A stretch of 35,941 nucleotides of DNA from Ferrithrix thermotolerans DSM 19514 (GTDB taxonomy: Bacteria; Actinomycetota; Acidimicrobiia; Acidimicrobiales; Ilumatobacteraceae): positions 1-35,941 of the forward strand of contig CAMATY010000006.1 in the NCBI GenBank assembly GCA_945861325.1. Direction: 5' to 3'. Numbering within the stretch: position 1 is the first letter of the stretch; each line of letters begins with the position of its first letter. The translations under genes and the position numbers were made by a program. Positions 16,713-25,564 of this stretch are shown one piece after another. The notes beneath the pieces are model-generated. The model was not told the DNA's origin. It saw only the letters and a list, made by a program, of their open reading frames with translations, and did not search any database.

Positions 16713-17330
16713 TTACTTTGAATAAAGCTCAACGATTAATTGTTCGCGTACTGGTACATCAATCTGCTCTCGTACTGGTAATTCGCGAACTGTTACTTGC
16801 TTGCCACCTTCTGCAACATCAAGCCAGCCGACCAACTTACGACCAAGAGTGTCAATGTTGTGCTGGACGAGGATCATGTTGCCGGCTTTTTCAGAAAGCG
16901 TGACAACTTCACCTTTTTGCAGTGTGTATGAAGGAATATCAACTCGTTTGCCATCAATTTTGATCAAACCGTGACTCACGAACTGACGAGCTTGCGGACG
17001 CGATGCTGCCCAACCTGCTCGGTAAACCACATTGTCAAGACGCAACTCAAGAAGGCGCAACAAGTTTTCGCCCGTTGGGCCAGTTAATCGAACTGACTTC
17101 TCGTAGAGGTTGCGAAACTGACGCTCAAGCAAACCGTAGATGTATTTTGCTTTTTGCTTCTCTTGCAACTGAGCGAGGTACTCACTGCCTGCTCCCTTGC
17201 GGCGCGAACGACCGTGGTGACCAGGTGGGAAAGGACGACGCTCAAGAGCCTTCGAGCCTTTTGTGTTCTCAAAAATGTTTACGCCAAGACGTCGCGAGAT
17301 GCGAACTTTTGGACCGGTGTAGCGAGCCAT
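16713..17330 (-). CDS. rpsD: 30S ribosomal protein S4 (uS4)
   Basis: Primary 16S rRNA binder, 205 residues. Seen: MARYTGPKVRISRRLGV, the S4 domain around RLDNVVYRAGWAASRPQARQFVSHGLIKIDGKRV, and PVREQLIVELYSK at the end. It has no cysteine cluster near the N-terminus, so it is the zinc-free type. It lies 3 bp after rpsK. Confidence 0.98.
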   Translation of the reverse strand: MARYTGPKVRISRRLGVNIFENTKGSKALERRPFPPGHHGRSRRKGAGSEYLAQLQEKQKAKYIYGLLERQFRNLYEKSVRLTGPTGENLLRLLELRLDNVVYRAGWAASRPQARQFVSHGLIKIDGKRVDIPSYTLQKGEVVTLSEKAGNMILVQHNIDTLGRKLVGWLDVAEGGKQVTVRELPVREQIDVPVREQLIVELYSK

Positions 17331-17333
17331 GAT

Positions 17334-17729
17334 TTACGGCCTCTTTCTCTTTGGCGCAAGGCATCCGTTATGTGGAACTGGAGAAACATCTTTGATTCCT
17401 GAAACTTCAATACCGAGGTTTTGAATTTGACGCAACGCGGTGTCGCGACCTGAGCCTGGACCTTTTACATGTACTTCTGCGCGACGAAGACCTAACTCCA
17501 TTGCGGCGCGACCAGCTTTTTCTGCAGCCATTTGTGCAGCAAACGGCGTCGACTTGCGTGACCCACTAAATCCAACACCACCAGATGACGCCCACGCAAT
17601 TACATTGCCCTCGGTGTCGGTGATTGAAACGATCGTGTTATTAAACGAACTCTTAATATGCACAATGCCAGTTGAGACGTTTCGTCGCTCGCGCTTGCGC
17701 TTGCGAGTCTTTGGTTTTGGTTCAGCCAT
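17334..17729 (-). CDS. rpsK: 30S ribosomal protein S11 (uS11)
   Basis: Platform protein of the small subunit, 131 residues. Seen: [38 protein letters not shown], and [17 protein letters not shown] at the C-terminus, typical of the family. Its stop and start lie within a few bases of rpsD and rpsM. Confidence 0.98.
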   Translation of the reverse strand: MAEPKPKTRKRKRERRNVSTGIVHIKSSFNNTIVSITDTEGNVIAWASSGGVGFSGSRKSTPFAAQMAAEKAGRAAMELGLRRAEVHVKGPGSGRDTALRQIQNLGIEVSGIKDVSPVPHNGCLAPKRKRP

Positions 17730-17731
17730 GG

Positions 17732-18112
17732 TTACTTCCTCACTGCCATCTTCTTGTTAGCGACCGTCTTCTTTGGACCTTTTCGTGTGCGCGCATTTGT
17801 GTGAGTGCGCTGACCACGAACAGGTAATCCTTTGCGATGACGAGTGCCTTGGTATGAACCAATTTCGATTTTTCGCTTGATATCTGTTTGAACATTTCGA
17901 CGACGATCACCTTCGACGCTGAGGTTGTTCTCGATGAACATACGAATCTTGTTGACTTCAGAGTCGGTCAGATCTCTTACGCGAGTGTCTGGGCTGATGC
18001 CAGTTTCACTACAAAGTTTTTTTGCGGTTACTCGACCAATCCCGAAGATATAGGTCAGACCTATCTCGAGGCGCTTCTCGCGCGGAATGTCGACTCCTGA
18101 AATACGTGCCAT
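17732..18112 (-). CDS. rpsM: 30S ribosomal protein S13 (uS13)
   Basis: Head protein of the small subunit that contacts the large subunit and P-site tRNA, 126 residues. Seen: [21 protein letters not shown], the helix-hairpin-helix [13 protein letters not shown], and [20 protein letters not shown]. It lies 14 bp after rpmJ and 2 bp before rpsK. Confidence 0.98.
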   Translation of the reverse strand: MARISGVDIPREKRLEIGLTYIFGIGRVTAKKLCSETGISPDTRVRDLTDSEVNKIRMFIENNLSVEGDRRRNVQTDIKRKIEIGSYQGTRHRKGLPVRGQRTHTNARTRKGPKKTVANKKMAVRK

Positions 18113-18126
18113 CTTGTCTCTCTCGC

Positions 18127-18240
18127 TCAGCCTTGTCGTTGCTTATGACGTGGGTTTTCGCAGATCACCATAACGCGACCCTGCCGACGAATAATCTTGC
18201 ACTTCTCGCATATTTTTTTAACACTGGTTCTTACTTTCAC
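18127..18240 (-). CDS. rpmJ: 50S ribosomal protein L36 (bL36), GTG start
   Basis: Translated by hand because of its small size, 37 residues: it starts with GTG (18240) and reads [19 protein letters not shown], then [18 protein letters not shown], then TGA. The zinc ligands Cys11, Cys14, Cys27 and His32 are present, so it is the zinc-binding form. It lies 17 bp after infA and 14 bp before rpsM, its universal position. Confidence 0.97.
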   Translation of the reverse strand: MKVRTSVKKICEKCKIIRRQGRVMVICENPRHKQRQG

Positions 18241-18257
18241 TGCACGCCTTCTTGTCT

Positions 18258-18482
18258 TTATTTAAATCGGTAAGTAATACGACCTCTTGTGAGGTCGTAT
18301 GGTGTTAGTTCTACTTGCACTTTGTCGCCAGGAAGGATTCGAATGTAATTCATTCGCATCTTTCCTGAAATGTGAGCCAAAACTGTATGTCCGTTTTCTA
18401 ACTCAACTCGAAACATTGCGTTGGGTAGGGATTCAGTAATCTTGCCTTCCAGCACGATTGCGTCTTCCTTATTTTTGGGCAA
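18258..18482 (-). CDS. infA: translation initiation factor IF-1, TTG start
   Basis: S1-type OB-fold factor that occupies the ribosomal A site during initiation, 74 residues. Seen: [53 protein letters not shown] and the C-terminal [11 protein letters not shown]. The start codon is TTG at 18482 with GGAG 5 bp upstream; no other in-frame start gives a full protein. It is the first gene of infA-rpmJ-rpsM-rpsK-rpsD-rpoA-rplQ-truA, after a 155-bp gap following adk. Confidence 0.97.
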   Translation of the reverse strand: MPKNKEDAIVLEGKITESLPNAMFRVELENGHTVLAHISGKMRMNYIRILPGDKVQVELTPYDLTRGRITYRFK

Positions 18483-18556
18483 AGTTTCTCCGAACTATTT
18501 CTTGACTTGTTGCATTCATTGCCCGACGATTAGATAACCGTTTAGGGCGACTTGTT

Positions 18557-18585
18557 AGGCTATCGCCCACAGTTGTCGCTCTCAA
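18557..18585 (-). promoter_or_regulatory. candidate promoter for the infA-rpoA operon
   Basis: On the minus strand TTGAGA (18580-18585) is separated by 17 bp from TAGCCT (18557-18562), 75 bp before the infA start. Both fit an actinobacterial vegetative promoter (TTGAcA, TAnnnT). An inverted repeat GGGCGA/TCGCCC (18545-18550 and 18563-18568) overlaps the -10 box and could affect it. Confidence 0.45.
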
Positions 18586-18637
18586 ACCCCTGTCGTACAA
18601 CGATTTAAAACGAATCTCAAAAATCTGAGAGTTCAGG

Positions 18638-19294
18638 CTATCTCCCTGAATCGACTACCGATTTAAGCCGATTAAATACCTCATCAGGCGAGCCAACCCC
18701 ATCTACTACATGAAGCGAGCCGCGCCCGTGATAGAACGAAATCAAAGGGGCCGTTTGAGCCTCGTAAACATCGAGTCGGTGATTGATCGCCTGTTGGGTG
18801 TCATCTGTCCGCTGAACGACACCTCCTCCACATTTCTCACAAATCCACGGCTTTGGCTCGTTTTCTGGGGCTGAGTAGTTCGTCGAACACGACTCGCAGA
18901 CTCGCCGACTCGATAACCGAACGAGCACGATCTCGCGTGCAACATCTAAGTCAATTACAAAGCCAACTGGCCGCGCTTCAGTCAGAGAGTCAAAGGCTGA
19001 TGCTTGGCCAATCGTGCGAGGAAAACCATCTAAAACATAGCCAGCCATGCGCGCGTCTTCTTGGCCGATTCGACCCTGAACAAGTGAAACCATCAAGTCG
19101 TCATCAACTAGTTCGCCACGATCTAAAACTTTTTTCGCTGCACGCCCGACAACTGAGTCTTGCTTGACTGCGTTGCGCAACATTTCTCCGGTCGAGATGT
19201 GAGGAACTCCGAAATGCTGAGCGAGTCTCGCACTCTGCGTGCCTTTGCCCGCGCCTTGACGGCCGAACATTATTATTCTCACTCCACCGCTCAT
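18638..19294 (-). CDS. adk: adenylate kinase (zinc-LID long form)
   Basis: Converts AMP and ATP to two ADP. The start is placed at the ATG at 19294 (MSGGVRIIMFG), 218 residues; an upstream TTG at 19318 would add 8 residues. Seen: P-loop GRQGAGKGTQ, in which Gln replaces the usual Pro of GxPGAGKGT; GYVLDGFPRT; and a long LID with CESC and CEKC pairs (four cysteines, spaced 2 and 2, about 15 residues between pairs), the structural zinc site. It follows secY by about 57 bp, the classic secY-adk pair. No methionine aminopeptidase gene follows. Confidence 0.96.
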   Translation of the reverse strand: MSGGVRIIMFGRQGAGKGTQSARLAQHFGVPHISTGEMLRNAVKQDSVVGRAAKKVLDRGELVDDDLMVSLVQGRIGQEDARMAGYVLDGFPRTIGQASAFDSLTEARPVGFVIDLDVAREIVLVRLSSRRVCESCSTNYSAPENEPKPWICEKCGGGVVQRTDDTQQAINHRLDVYEAQTAPLISFYHGRGSLHVVDGVGSPDEVFNRLKSVVDSGR

Positions 19295-19351
19295 GAGTTT
19301 TTTCCGATCCTTGGCCAATAAAACGTTATTTATAGTTACGCGTTTAATGAG

Positions 19352-20671
19352 TTATTGCTTGAGGAAACCTTCATAGTTGCGTTGCATTAGCTGACTATCT
19401 ATTTGACGCATCAGTTCAAGTGCAACACCCACGGCGATTAATACGGTTGTTCCGGCAAATGGAAACGACCGAACATTGCCGACCCACAAAACGATGTATG
19501 GCAAAATTGCGATCACAGCAACAAACGTTGCACCTGGCAAAGTGATCCGGTTGACGGTCTTTCCGAGGAAAGATTCAGTTTGCTGACCGGGACGAATTCC
19601 TGGGACGAATCCGCCTTGCTTGCGCAACTGGTCGGCCTGACGAATTGGATCAAAAGCAATTGAGTTATAAAAATAAGCAAACGCAATAATTAACAGCCCA
19701 AAGACAGTTACATACAGCAAGTTTTGACTATTAATAAGGTATTGATCAACAAACCGAGCAATCGATCCACGCCAACCTTCGCCACTGCCGAGCATGTTTG
19801 ACATCAAAACTGGCAACAACAACACCGAGCTTGCGAAAATAATTGGAACGACACCCGACTGGTTTACTTTCAACGGAATATATGTGTTCTGACCACCGTA
19901 CATTTTTCGACCAACTACACGTTTGGCAAATTGCACTGGAATGCGTCGTTGACCAAGTTCTACCCGCACTACGGAAATGATGATGCCAATCGACAGCGCA
20001 ACCAGAATTATAAATACAAGAGTCTTTCGTGTTTGCAACAACGAGTAATAGTTATAAGGCAAATCACTGACAACTGAAGCAAAGATAACCATTGACATTC
20101 CGTTGCCGATGCCTCGTTGACTGATTAATTCACCAAGCCACATCAGCAATGCGGTGCCAGCAACAAGTGACGGAATCACAAGCAACGCCCGTGGCATAAA
20201 CGGATCGAGCAACACAACATCTGGTGCGTTGTTACTAGCGCTGAAGAAGGCCGATCCACGACCTTGTCCAAAGATAAAAGTTAATCCTGCGCCTTGCAAA
20301 GTTGCGATACCGATAGCAACATAGCGAGTCCATTGAGTAATTTTGCGTTGGCCGGTTGCTCCTTCTTGCTGCCACTCTTCAAGCTTTGGAATCACAACAG
20401 TAAGAACTTGCATGATGATGCTTGAAGTGATGTACGGCATGATGCCGAGAGCAAAAATAGAGAAACTGCCGAACGCACCACCTGAAAATAGGTTAAGAAA
20501 ACCAAGTGCACCCTGCGACTTTGATGCCTCACGAAGTTGACTAATGGCCTGAGCATCAACGCCAGGCACGCGCAATGAACTGCCGAGACGATAAATCGCC
20601 AGCATTGCGAGTGTGAACAGAATCTTGTTTCGAAGATCTGCAACCTTGAAGATGTTGCTAATTTTTGCCAC
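19352..20671 (-). CDS. secY: protein translocase subunit SecY
   Basis: Central channel of the Sec translocon in the cytoplasmic membrane, 439 residues with about ten hydrophobic segments visible. Seen: N-terminal helix ILFTLAMLAIYRLGSSLRVPGVD, GIMPYITSSIIMQVL, SQRGIGNGMSMVIFASV, and QRRIPVQFAKRVVGRKMYGG in the large cytoplasmic loop that binds SecA, then FAYFYNSIAFDP. It lies 47 bp after rplO and just before adk. Confidence 0.98.
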   Translation of the reverse strand: MAKISNIFKVADLRNKILFTLAMLAIYRLGSSLRVPGVDAQAISQLREASKSQGALGFLNLFSGGAFGSFSIFALGIMPYITSSIIMQVLTVVIPKLEEWQQEGATGQRKITQWTRYVAIGIATLQGAGLTFIFGQGRGSAFFSASNNAPDVVLLDPFMPRALLVIPSLVAGTALLMWLGELISQRGIGNGMSMVIFASVVSDLPYNYYSLLQTRKTLVFIILVALSIGIIISVVRVELGQRRIPVQFAKRVVGRKMYGGQNTYIPLKVNQSGVVPIIFASSVLLLPVLMSNMLGSGEGWRGSIARFVDQYLINSQNLLYVTVFGLLIIAFAYFYNSIAFDPIRQADQLRKQGGFVPGIRPGQQTESFLGKTVNRITLPGATFVAVIAILPYIVLWVGNVRSFPFAGTTVLIAVGVALELMRQIDSQLMQRNYEGFLKQ

Positions 20672-20718
20672 GAAATTGCCTCGCTATTTGTTGTGTGAGC
20701 CGAACCAAACGAACTTTA

Positions 20719-21207
20719 CTAGCGGTTAGTGAACTGACTACCCTTGGCCGGTGGTCGAACGCCCCTAAATGTTGGGGGCAAGATAATTACTGATCCACCA
20801 GCGGCAACAATTGCTTGTTCTGCCGACTTAGAAACGGCGTGGGCCGAGACTTTTACTGCTCGCGTAATTTTGCCACGACCAAGAACTTTGATCATTTGGC
20901 CTTTGTGCGCGACGCCACCAGAAACTAGTGACGCTGGATCTACTTCGGTAACGCCAAGTGAATCGACGGCATCAAGATTGACCGCATAGTACTCAACACG
21001 AAACGGGTTATTAAACCCCTTCAACTTTGGCACGCGTTGCTTGAGTGGCATCTGTCCACCTTCAAAACCGCGAGCAACTGTGTTACGCGCGTACTGACCT
21101 TTTGTACCGCGACCCGCAGTCTTTCCACCTTTACCACCAGTACCACGACCGACGCGCTTTGGCTTCTTTCGTGCTCCGTGGCGTGGCCCAATTTCGTCAA
21201 CGCGCAT
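20719..21207 (-). CDS. rplO: 50S ribosomal protein L15 (uL15)
   Basis: Large-subunit protein, 162 residues. Seen: the Gly/Lys/Arg-rich N-terminus KRVGRGTGGKGGKTAGRGTKGQ, and the C-terminal globular domain with GRGKITRAVKVSAHAVSKSAEQAI. A GGAG lies 7 bp before the ATG. It lies 2 bp after rpmD. Confidence 0.97.
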   Translation of the reverse strand: MRVDEIGPRHGARKKPKRVGRGTGGKGGKTAGRGTKGQYARNTVARGFEGGQMPLKQRVPKLKGFNNPFRVEYYAVNLDAVDSLGVTEVDPASLVSGGVAHKGQMIKVLGRGKITRAVKVSAHAVSKSAEQAIVAAGGSVIILPPTFRGVRPPAKGSQFTNR

Positions 21208-21209
21208 GA

Positions 21210-21521
21210 TTATGCTCCTTTTCGATTTACTTCAATGAGGTGAGGAACGCGTGCAATCATGCCGCGAATCTCTGGACGATCTGGAAGTGTGTTGACATCA
21301 CCAATTTTGCGCAGACCAAGTGCACGCATTGTTGCTTTTGTTTTTGGCATGATGCCGATTTGTGAACGCAATTGCTTAACAACAACTGTCGGTCCTGTGT
21401 GGGCCTTGCGTGTTGCTTTGACTGCAGCAGTTTTCGGTGCAGCAGTTTTTTTAACTGCTGCTTTTTTAACCGCTGCTTTTTTAACTGCTTTTGGTGCTGC
21501 AGCTTTTTTGGTAACGGCCAT
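21210..21521 (-). CDS. rpmD: 50S ribosomal protein L30 (uL30) with Lys/Ala-rich N-terminal extension
   Basis: Large-subunit protein. The C-terminal 60 or so residues are a normal uL30: VVVKQLRSQIGIMPKTKATMRALGLRK through RGMIARVPHLIEV. The N-terminal 43 residues are an unusual basic extension built from KKAAVKK-type repeats with a few Pro, resembling histone H1 tails; total 103 residues against about 60 usually. There is no internal ATG before the uL30 core, and the gene begins 2 bp after rpsE, so the extension is part of the gene. Confidence 0.94.
   Translation of the reverse strand: MAVTKKAAAPKAVKKAAVKKAAVKKTAAPKTAAVKATRKAHTGPTVVVKQLRSQIGIMPKTKATMRALGLRKIGDVNTLPDRPEIRGMIARVPHLIEVNRKGA
21451..21495. 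repeat. 15-bp tandem repeat in the rpmD extension (about 3 units)
   Basis: Units start at 21451, 21466 and 21481. The first two differ at a single base and the third diverges in its second half. On the minus strand they code for a repeating Lys-Lys-Ala-Ala-Val pentad, explaining how the uL30 tail was expanded. Confidence 0.85.
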
Positions 21522-21523
21522 GA

Positions 21524-22180
21524 TTATTTAGCTCCGAGACTTGAAATAGTTTTTTGACGCTCGGTGTAGGCCCGCAGCATTCCTTTTGGAACGAAATCTT
21601 CAGCTGGTATTCCGCGACGCTTTGCAACTTCGTCTGGGCGTTGTAATCCCTTGAGACCATTGATAGTTGCGCGAGCAACGTTGATCGCATTTGGCGAACC
21701 AAGTACCTTTGCAAGTACATCTTTGATTCCGGCTTCTTCAAGAATGATTCGTGCAGCACCACCAGCGATAACACCAGTACCTGGTGCTGCAGGCTTGAGC
21801 ATTACGCGACCTGCGCCGTTAACACCAATTGTTGCGTGCGTGATCGTTGTTCCTGCGAGGGCGACATGAAAAATATTTCGCTTGGCTTCTTCTGTTCCTT
21901 TTTGAATTGCCAATGGAACTTCTTTTGCCTTGCCGTATCCAAGACCTACGCGGCCATTGCGATCGCCGATTACGACGAGTGCAGTGAACGAGAATCGCCG
22001 ACCGCCCTTAACAACTTTGGCGACGCGATTGATGTGCACGACTCGTGAGTCGCCGATTTCGCCGACCTTTGCTGGCGGTCGTGGCTCTCGCTTCTCGCGC
22101 GGTTCACGACGATCGCGACGCTCGCGTCGGTCGGTGACTTCTGCACCTGGAACTGCTGGAACTGGGGTGACATTACTCAT
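21524..22180 (-). CDS. rpsE: 30S ribosomal protein S5 (uS5)
   Basis: Small-subunit protein for decoding fidelity, 218 residues. Seen: a charged N-terminal extension ([18 protein letters not shown], about residues 18-35), then the S5 core [45 protein letters not shown], and [26 protein letters not shown]. It is directly adjacent to rplR and 2 bp before rpmD. Confidence 0.97.
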   Translation of the reverse strand: MSNVTPVPAVPGAEVTDRRERRDRREPREKREPRPPAKVGEIGDSRVVHINRVAKVVKGGRRFSFTALVVIGDRNGRVGLGYGKAKEVPLAIQKGTEEAKRNIFHVALAGTTITHATIGVNGAGRVMLKPAAPGTGVIAGGAARIILEEAGIKDVLAKVLGSPNAINVARATINGLKGLQRPDEVAKRRGIPAEDFVPKGMLRAYTERQKTISSLGAK

Positions 22181-22549
22181 TTAGAACTCCAAGCCTTCTT
22201 CTCGAGCAGCCTGCGCTGCCGCTGCGATACGACCGTGGTACAAAAATCCTCCACGGTCATAAACAACTTTCTTTATTCCGATTTGTTTGGCGCGTTGAGC
22301 AACTGCTTTACCAACTCGTGCTGCAGCCTCAACTGTTGAACCAGAACCTGCTTTTCGCAAATCTGCCTCAAGCGACGACGCTGCTGCGATTGTTCGACCG
22401 GCATCGTCATCAATTAATTGTGCTGAAAGATGTTTGTTGCTTCGAAACACAGCCAAGCGTGGACGATCAGCGGTGCCATGAATTTTCTTGCGCACACGGC
22501 GTTGACGGCGCAATCGGCCGGTGTGTCGTTTTTCTGCTGCACTAGTCAT
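22181..22549 (-). CDS. rplR: 50S ribosomal protein L18 (uL18)
   Basis: 5S rRNA-binding protein, 122 residues from the ATG at 22549 ([20 protein letters not shown]). A longer frame from 22621 would run into rplF and is not used; GGAG lies 11 bp before the chosen ATG. Seen: [28 protein letters not shown], and the C-terminal [28 protein letters not shown]. Confidence 0.97.
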   Translation of the reverse strand: MTSAAEKRHTGRLRRQRRVRKKIHGTADRPRLAVFRSNKHLSAQLIDDDAGRTIAAASSLEADLRKAGSGSTVEAAARVGKAVAQRAKQIGIKKVVYDRGGFLYHGRIAAAAQAAREEGLEF

Positions 22550-22577
22550 AAAAGTTAAATCTCCAGTTTTCCTGTTG

Positions 22578-23120
22578 TTACTTCTTGCCGGTCTTGCCGG
22601 CCTTTCGACGAACGCGCTCATTCAAGTAACGCACACCCTTGCCCTTGTAAGGCTCTGGTTTGCGCATGCTGCGAATATTCGCAGCAACTTGACCGACAAC
22701 TTCTTTATCGTTTCCCTTGACCACAATCTTTGTCTGGGCAGTCACTTCGAAAGTCACTCCGTCTGGTGCGGTGTAAACAATCGGATGCGAAAAGCCGAGC
22801 GCGAGTTTCAATTTGTTTGGACCTTGCGCTTCGGCGCGGTAACCGACTCCTTGAATGTCAAGTTCTTTGGTGTAACCATCTGTGACACCAATAATCATGT
22901 TCGACAGCAATGTGCGACTGAGTCCGTGACGCGATCGTGAATCACGCTCGTCATTTATCCGCTCAACGACTAAATTATTTTCTTCGCGACGCGCAGAGAC
23001 ACCAACTGGAAGTTCGCGCTTGAGAGTGCCTTTTGGTCCTTTGATTGTGACCGCTGCGCCAGAGATCGAAACTTCGACCCCTGTTGGCACTGCGATTGCA
23101 GATTTTCCTATGCGTGACAT
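22578..23120 (-). CDS. rplF: 50S ribosomal protein L6 (uL6)
   Basis: Two-domain large-subunit protein near the factor-binding site, 180 residues. The start at 23120 ([12 protein letters not shown]) matches the family and has GGAG 7 bp upstream; a longer frame from 23177 overlaps rpsH. Seen: the second-domain signature [19 protein letters not shown] and a basic [10 protein letters not shown] tail. Confidence 0.97.
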   Translation of the reverse strand: MSRIGKSAIAVPTGVEVSISGAAVTIKGPKGTLKRELPVGVSARREENNLVVERINDERDSRSRHGLSRTLLSNMIIGVTDGYTKELDIQGVGYRAEAQGPNKLKLALGFSHPIVYTAPDGVTFEVTAQTKIVVKGNDKEVVGQVAANIRSMRKPEPYKGKGVRYLNERVRRKAGKTGKK

Positions 23121-23145
23121 TTGATTGCTCCGTTCGACTCTTGAA

Positions 23146-23547
23146 TTACCACACGAAACACATGACTTCGCCACCAACGTTGCGCTTGCGCGCTTCGCGG
23201 TCGGTCATGAGTCCATGACTTGTAGAAAGAACTGCAACGCCGAGGCCACCAAGAACTCGTGGTACTTCTGTTGCACCGCGATAAACGCGAAGACCAGGAG
23301 TTGAAATGCGCTTGATTCCAGAAATTGTTCGCTGACGATCTTGACCGTACTTCATGCTGATCTTGAGCACTTTTCCAGGACCTTCGGAGTCTTGAGCAAT
23401 TGAATAGTCAGCGATAAAACCTTCTCGCTTGAGAACTTCGGCGAGTGCAGATTTTTGTTTAGACGCAGGCATCATCACTTCTTCTCGCATCGCAACGTTG
23501 CCGTTGCGAATACGTGTGAGCATGTCGGCGATTGGGTCAGTCATCAT
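23146..23547 (-). CDS. rpsH: 30S ribosomal protein S8 (uS8)
   Basis: Primary 16S rRNA binder, 133 residues (two ATG codons in tandem at the start, either possible). Seen: [24 protein letters not shown] and the C-terminal [26 protein letters not shown], the universal S8 ending. It lies between rpsN and rplF as in all spc operons. Confidence 0.98.
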   Translation of the reverse strand: MMTDPIADMLTRIRNGNVAMREEVMMPASKQKSALAEVLKREGFIADYSIAQDSEGPGKVLKISMKYGQDRQRTISGIKRISTPGLRVYRGATEVPRVLGGLGVAVLSTSHGLMTDREARKRNVGGEVMCFVW

Positions 23548-23553
23548 GACGGT

Positions 23554-23739
23554 TTACCAACTTGCCTTTGTGATACCAGGGATCTCACCAGCGTGTGCAA
23601 GCTCGCGGAAGCAAATACGGCATAGTCCGAATTTTTGATATACCGCACGCACGCGACCACATCGTTGACAACGTGTGTAGCTACGTACCTTGAACTTAGG
23701 CTTTCTTGCTGCTTTGATCATGAGTGATTTTTTTGCCAT
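23554..23739 (-). CDS. rpsN: 30S ribosomal protein S14, zinc type (uS14 type Z)
   Basis: Short zinc-binding S14, 61 residues. Seen: [21 protein letters not shown] and two CxxC pairs (Cys24, Cys27, Cys40, Cys43), then [18 protein letters not shown]. The gene is in the spc operon position between rplE and rpsH. Confidence 0.98.
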   Translation of the reverse strand: MAKKSLMIKAARKPKFKVRSYTRCQRCGRVRAVYQKFGLCRICFRELAHAGEIPGITKASW

Positions 23740-23777
23740 GTTAAGTAGGTCTCCGATAGTTCCTGTGACTCTGACGA

Positions 23778-24386
23778 CTATTTCTTCTTAGATTTCTTGG
23801 CTTTAGTTACTGAAGTTGGCTCTTCGCCCTTGCGAAATGGAAAACCGAATGCATCGAGCAGAGCCTTGCCTGCAAGATCGTCTTTAGCGGTCGTGACAAT
23901 TGTGATGTCCATTCCGCGAGGAACGTCAACTTGATCAACGCGCACTTCCATAAACATAAGTTGCTCGGTGAGACCAAATGTGTAGTTGCCGTTTCCATCC
24001 CATGAGCGACCCGACAAACCGCGGAAGTCACGAATTCGAGGAATCGCTACTGACAACAAACGATCAAAGAACTCCCACATTCGGTCTCCGCGCATCGTGA
24101 CCTTGCAACCGATCGGCTGATCTTCACGAAGTTTGAATGATGCGATTGCAATGCGTGACTTTGTGATCAACGGCTTTTGTCCAGAGATCGCAGTTAAGTC
24201 AGCAACAGCGCCATCAAGAAGTGATGCTTGCTGAGTGGCACGACCAACACCCATGTTGATTACGATCTTTGAAATCGTTGGAACCTGCATTGGGTTGGTC
24301 AACTCTAATTGCTTCATTAAATCTGTGCGCACAGTGTTGAGGTAGTGCACCTTCATGCGTGGTGTAGAAATTGTTTTAGCTGTCAT
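23778..24386 (-). CDS. rplE: 50S ribosomal protein L5 (uL5)
   Basis: 5S rRNA-binding protein of the central protuberance, 202 residues. Seen: [57 protein letters not shown], and the lysine-rich tail KAKKSKKK. The start ATG overlaps the rplX stop by one base (TAATG). Confidence 0.98.
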   Translation of the reverse strand: MTAKTISTPRMKVHYLNTVRTDLMKQLELTNPMQVPTISKIVINMGVGRATQQASLLDGAVADLTAISGQKPLITKSRIAIASFKLREDQPIGCKVTMRGDRMWEFFDRLLSVAIPRIRDFRGLSGRSWDGNGNYTFGLTEQLMFMEVRVDQVDVPRGMDITIVTTAKDDLAGKALLDAFGFPFRKGEEPTSVTKAKKSKKK

Positions 24387-24688
24387 TAGATTTCTGCTCC
24401 GGTGCTTTTCGCAATTCGTACTTTCTTGCCTTTTTTATCGACTTTGTATCCGATCTTTGAAGGCTTGCCGCCCTGATCGATCATCACATTTGAAGCGTGA
24501 ATCGGCATCGCCTTGTCAATGATCTCGCTCTTAGTGGTTCGTCCACGAGCAACCGAATGTCGCTTGGCCACGTTGACGTTGTCGATAATAACTTTTCCCT
24601 TGGCTGGGAGGACCGCAGAGATGACGCCCTTAGCGCCTTTATCTTTGCCTGCAATCACTATGACACTGTCGCCTTTTTTAAACTTCAT
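24386..24688 (-). CDS. rplX: 50S ribosomal protein L24 (uL24)
   Basis: Assembly-initiator protein with a KOW motif, 100 residues from the ATG at 24688 ([23 protein letters not shown]). That ATG has a strong GGAGG 9 bp upstream, placed at the end of rplN; a longer frame from 24778 overlaps rplN and is rejected. Seen: [10 protein letters not shown] and [20 protein letters not shown]. Confidence 0.97.
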   Translation of the reverse strand: MKFKKGDSVIVIAGKDKGAKGVISAVLPAKGKVIIDNVNVAKRHSVARGRTTKSEIIDKAMPIHASNVMIDQGGKPSKIGYKVDKKGKKVRIAKSTGAEI

Positions 24689-24689
24689 T

Positions 24690-25058
24690 TCACAAAACCT
24701 CCGGGGCGAGCGAAACAATTCGCATGAATTTTTTATCGCGCAACTCGCGACCAACTGGGCCAAAGATTCGAGTTCCACGCGGAGTGAGATCTTCTTTGAT
24801 TAGCACAGCTGCGTTTTCGTCGAACTTGATATAGCTGCCGTCTGGACGACGCTTTTCTTTTGCAACACGCACAACGACGCAACGCACTACTTCACCTTTT
24901 TTAACGGCAGCGCCAGGAATTGCATCTTTGACTGTTCCGATGAACACATCACCAATAGATGCATAACGACGGCGAGTACCACCGAGCACCTTGATTACGA
25001 GAACTTCGCGGGCTCCGCTGTTGTCAGCGACGCGAAGACGGGTTTCTTGTTGAATCAC
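24690..25058 (-). CDS. rplN: 50S ribosomal protein L14 (uL14)
   Basis: Intersubunit bridge protein, 122 residues, the standard length. Seen: [56 protein letters not shown] and the C-terminal [24 protein letters not shown]. It overlaps rpsQ by 4 bp and ends 1 bp before rplX. Confidence 0.98.
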   Translation of the reverse strand: MIQQETRLRVADNSGAREVLVIKVLGGTRRRYASIGDVFIGTVKDAIPGAAVKKGEVVRCVVVRVAKEKRRPDGSYIKFDENAAVLIKEDLTPRGTRIFGPVGRELRDKKFMRIVSLAPEVL

Positions 25059-25336
25059 TTTGCACGCTCCAAGATTTCAGTTACTCGCCAACGCTTGAGC
25101 TTTGACATAGGTCGGGTCTCCATTACACGAACGCGATCGCCGACTTTTGCATCGTTGGTCTCGTCGTGTGCGTAAAGTTTCTTTGTTCGAGTGATGAACT
25201 TCTCGTACTTTTGGTGACGAATGCGCTCAACGATTGCAATCACAATCGTCTTGTTCATTTTGCTTGACACGACAACGCCCTCTCGCGATTTGCGAATATT
25301 GCGCTCTGGTGCTGCTGAATTAGTTGTATCGCTCAT
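25055..25336 (-). CDS. rpsQ: 30S ribosomal protein S17 (uS17)
   Basis: Primary 16S rRNA binder with an OB fold, 93 residues from the ATG at 25336. A GTG at 25348, which overlaps the rpmC stop as GTGA, would add four residues and is a real alternative; I could not decide. Seen: [40 protein letters not shown], the family core. Confidence 0.95.
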   Translation of the reverse strand: MSDTTNSAAPERNIRKSREGVVVSSKMNKTIVIAIVERIRHQKYEKFITRTKKLYAHDETNDAKVGDRVRVMETRPMSKLKRWRVTEILERAK

Positions 25337-25344
25337 AATTTTGC

Positions 25345-25563
25345 TCACTTCCCTGCGGCTTCTGCGGCGACAATTTCTCGCTCACGAATCAACATGCTGA
25401 TTCGAGCGATTTGACGACGTGCTTTGGTGATCGCAGCAGTGTCATCAAGTTGGCCAGTTGCATTACGAAAACGCAGATTAAGCGCTTCTTGCTTTGTGGC
25501 GCGCAACTCTTCAACCAAAGTTGCAAGATCCATTTCGCGAAGTTCTGTTAGTTCACGAGTCAT
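25345..25563 (-). CDS. rpmC: 50S ribosomal protein L29 (uL29)
   Basis: Small helical protein at the polypeptide exit tunnel, 72 residues from the ATG at 25563 (MTRELTELREMD), with GAGG 9 bp upstream inside the end of rplP. A longer frame from 25695 is an overlap artefact. Seen: LVEELRATKQEALNLRFRNATGQLDD and IARISMLIREREI. Confidence 0.97.
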   Translation of the reverse strand: MTRELTELREMDLATLVEELRATKQEALNLRFRNATGQLDDTAAITKARRQIARISMLIREREIVAAEAAGK

Positions 25564-25564
25564 A

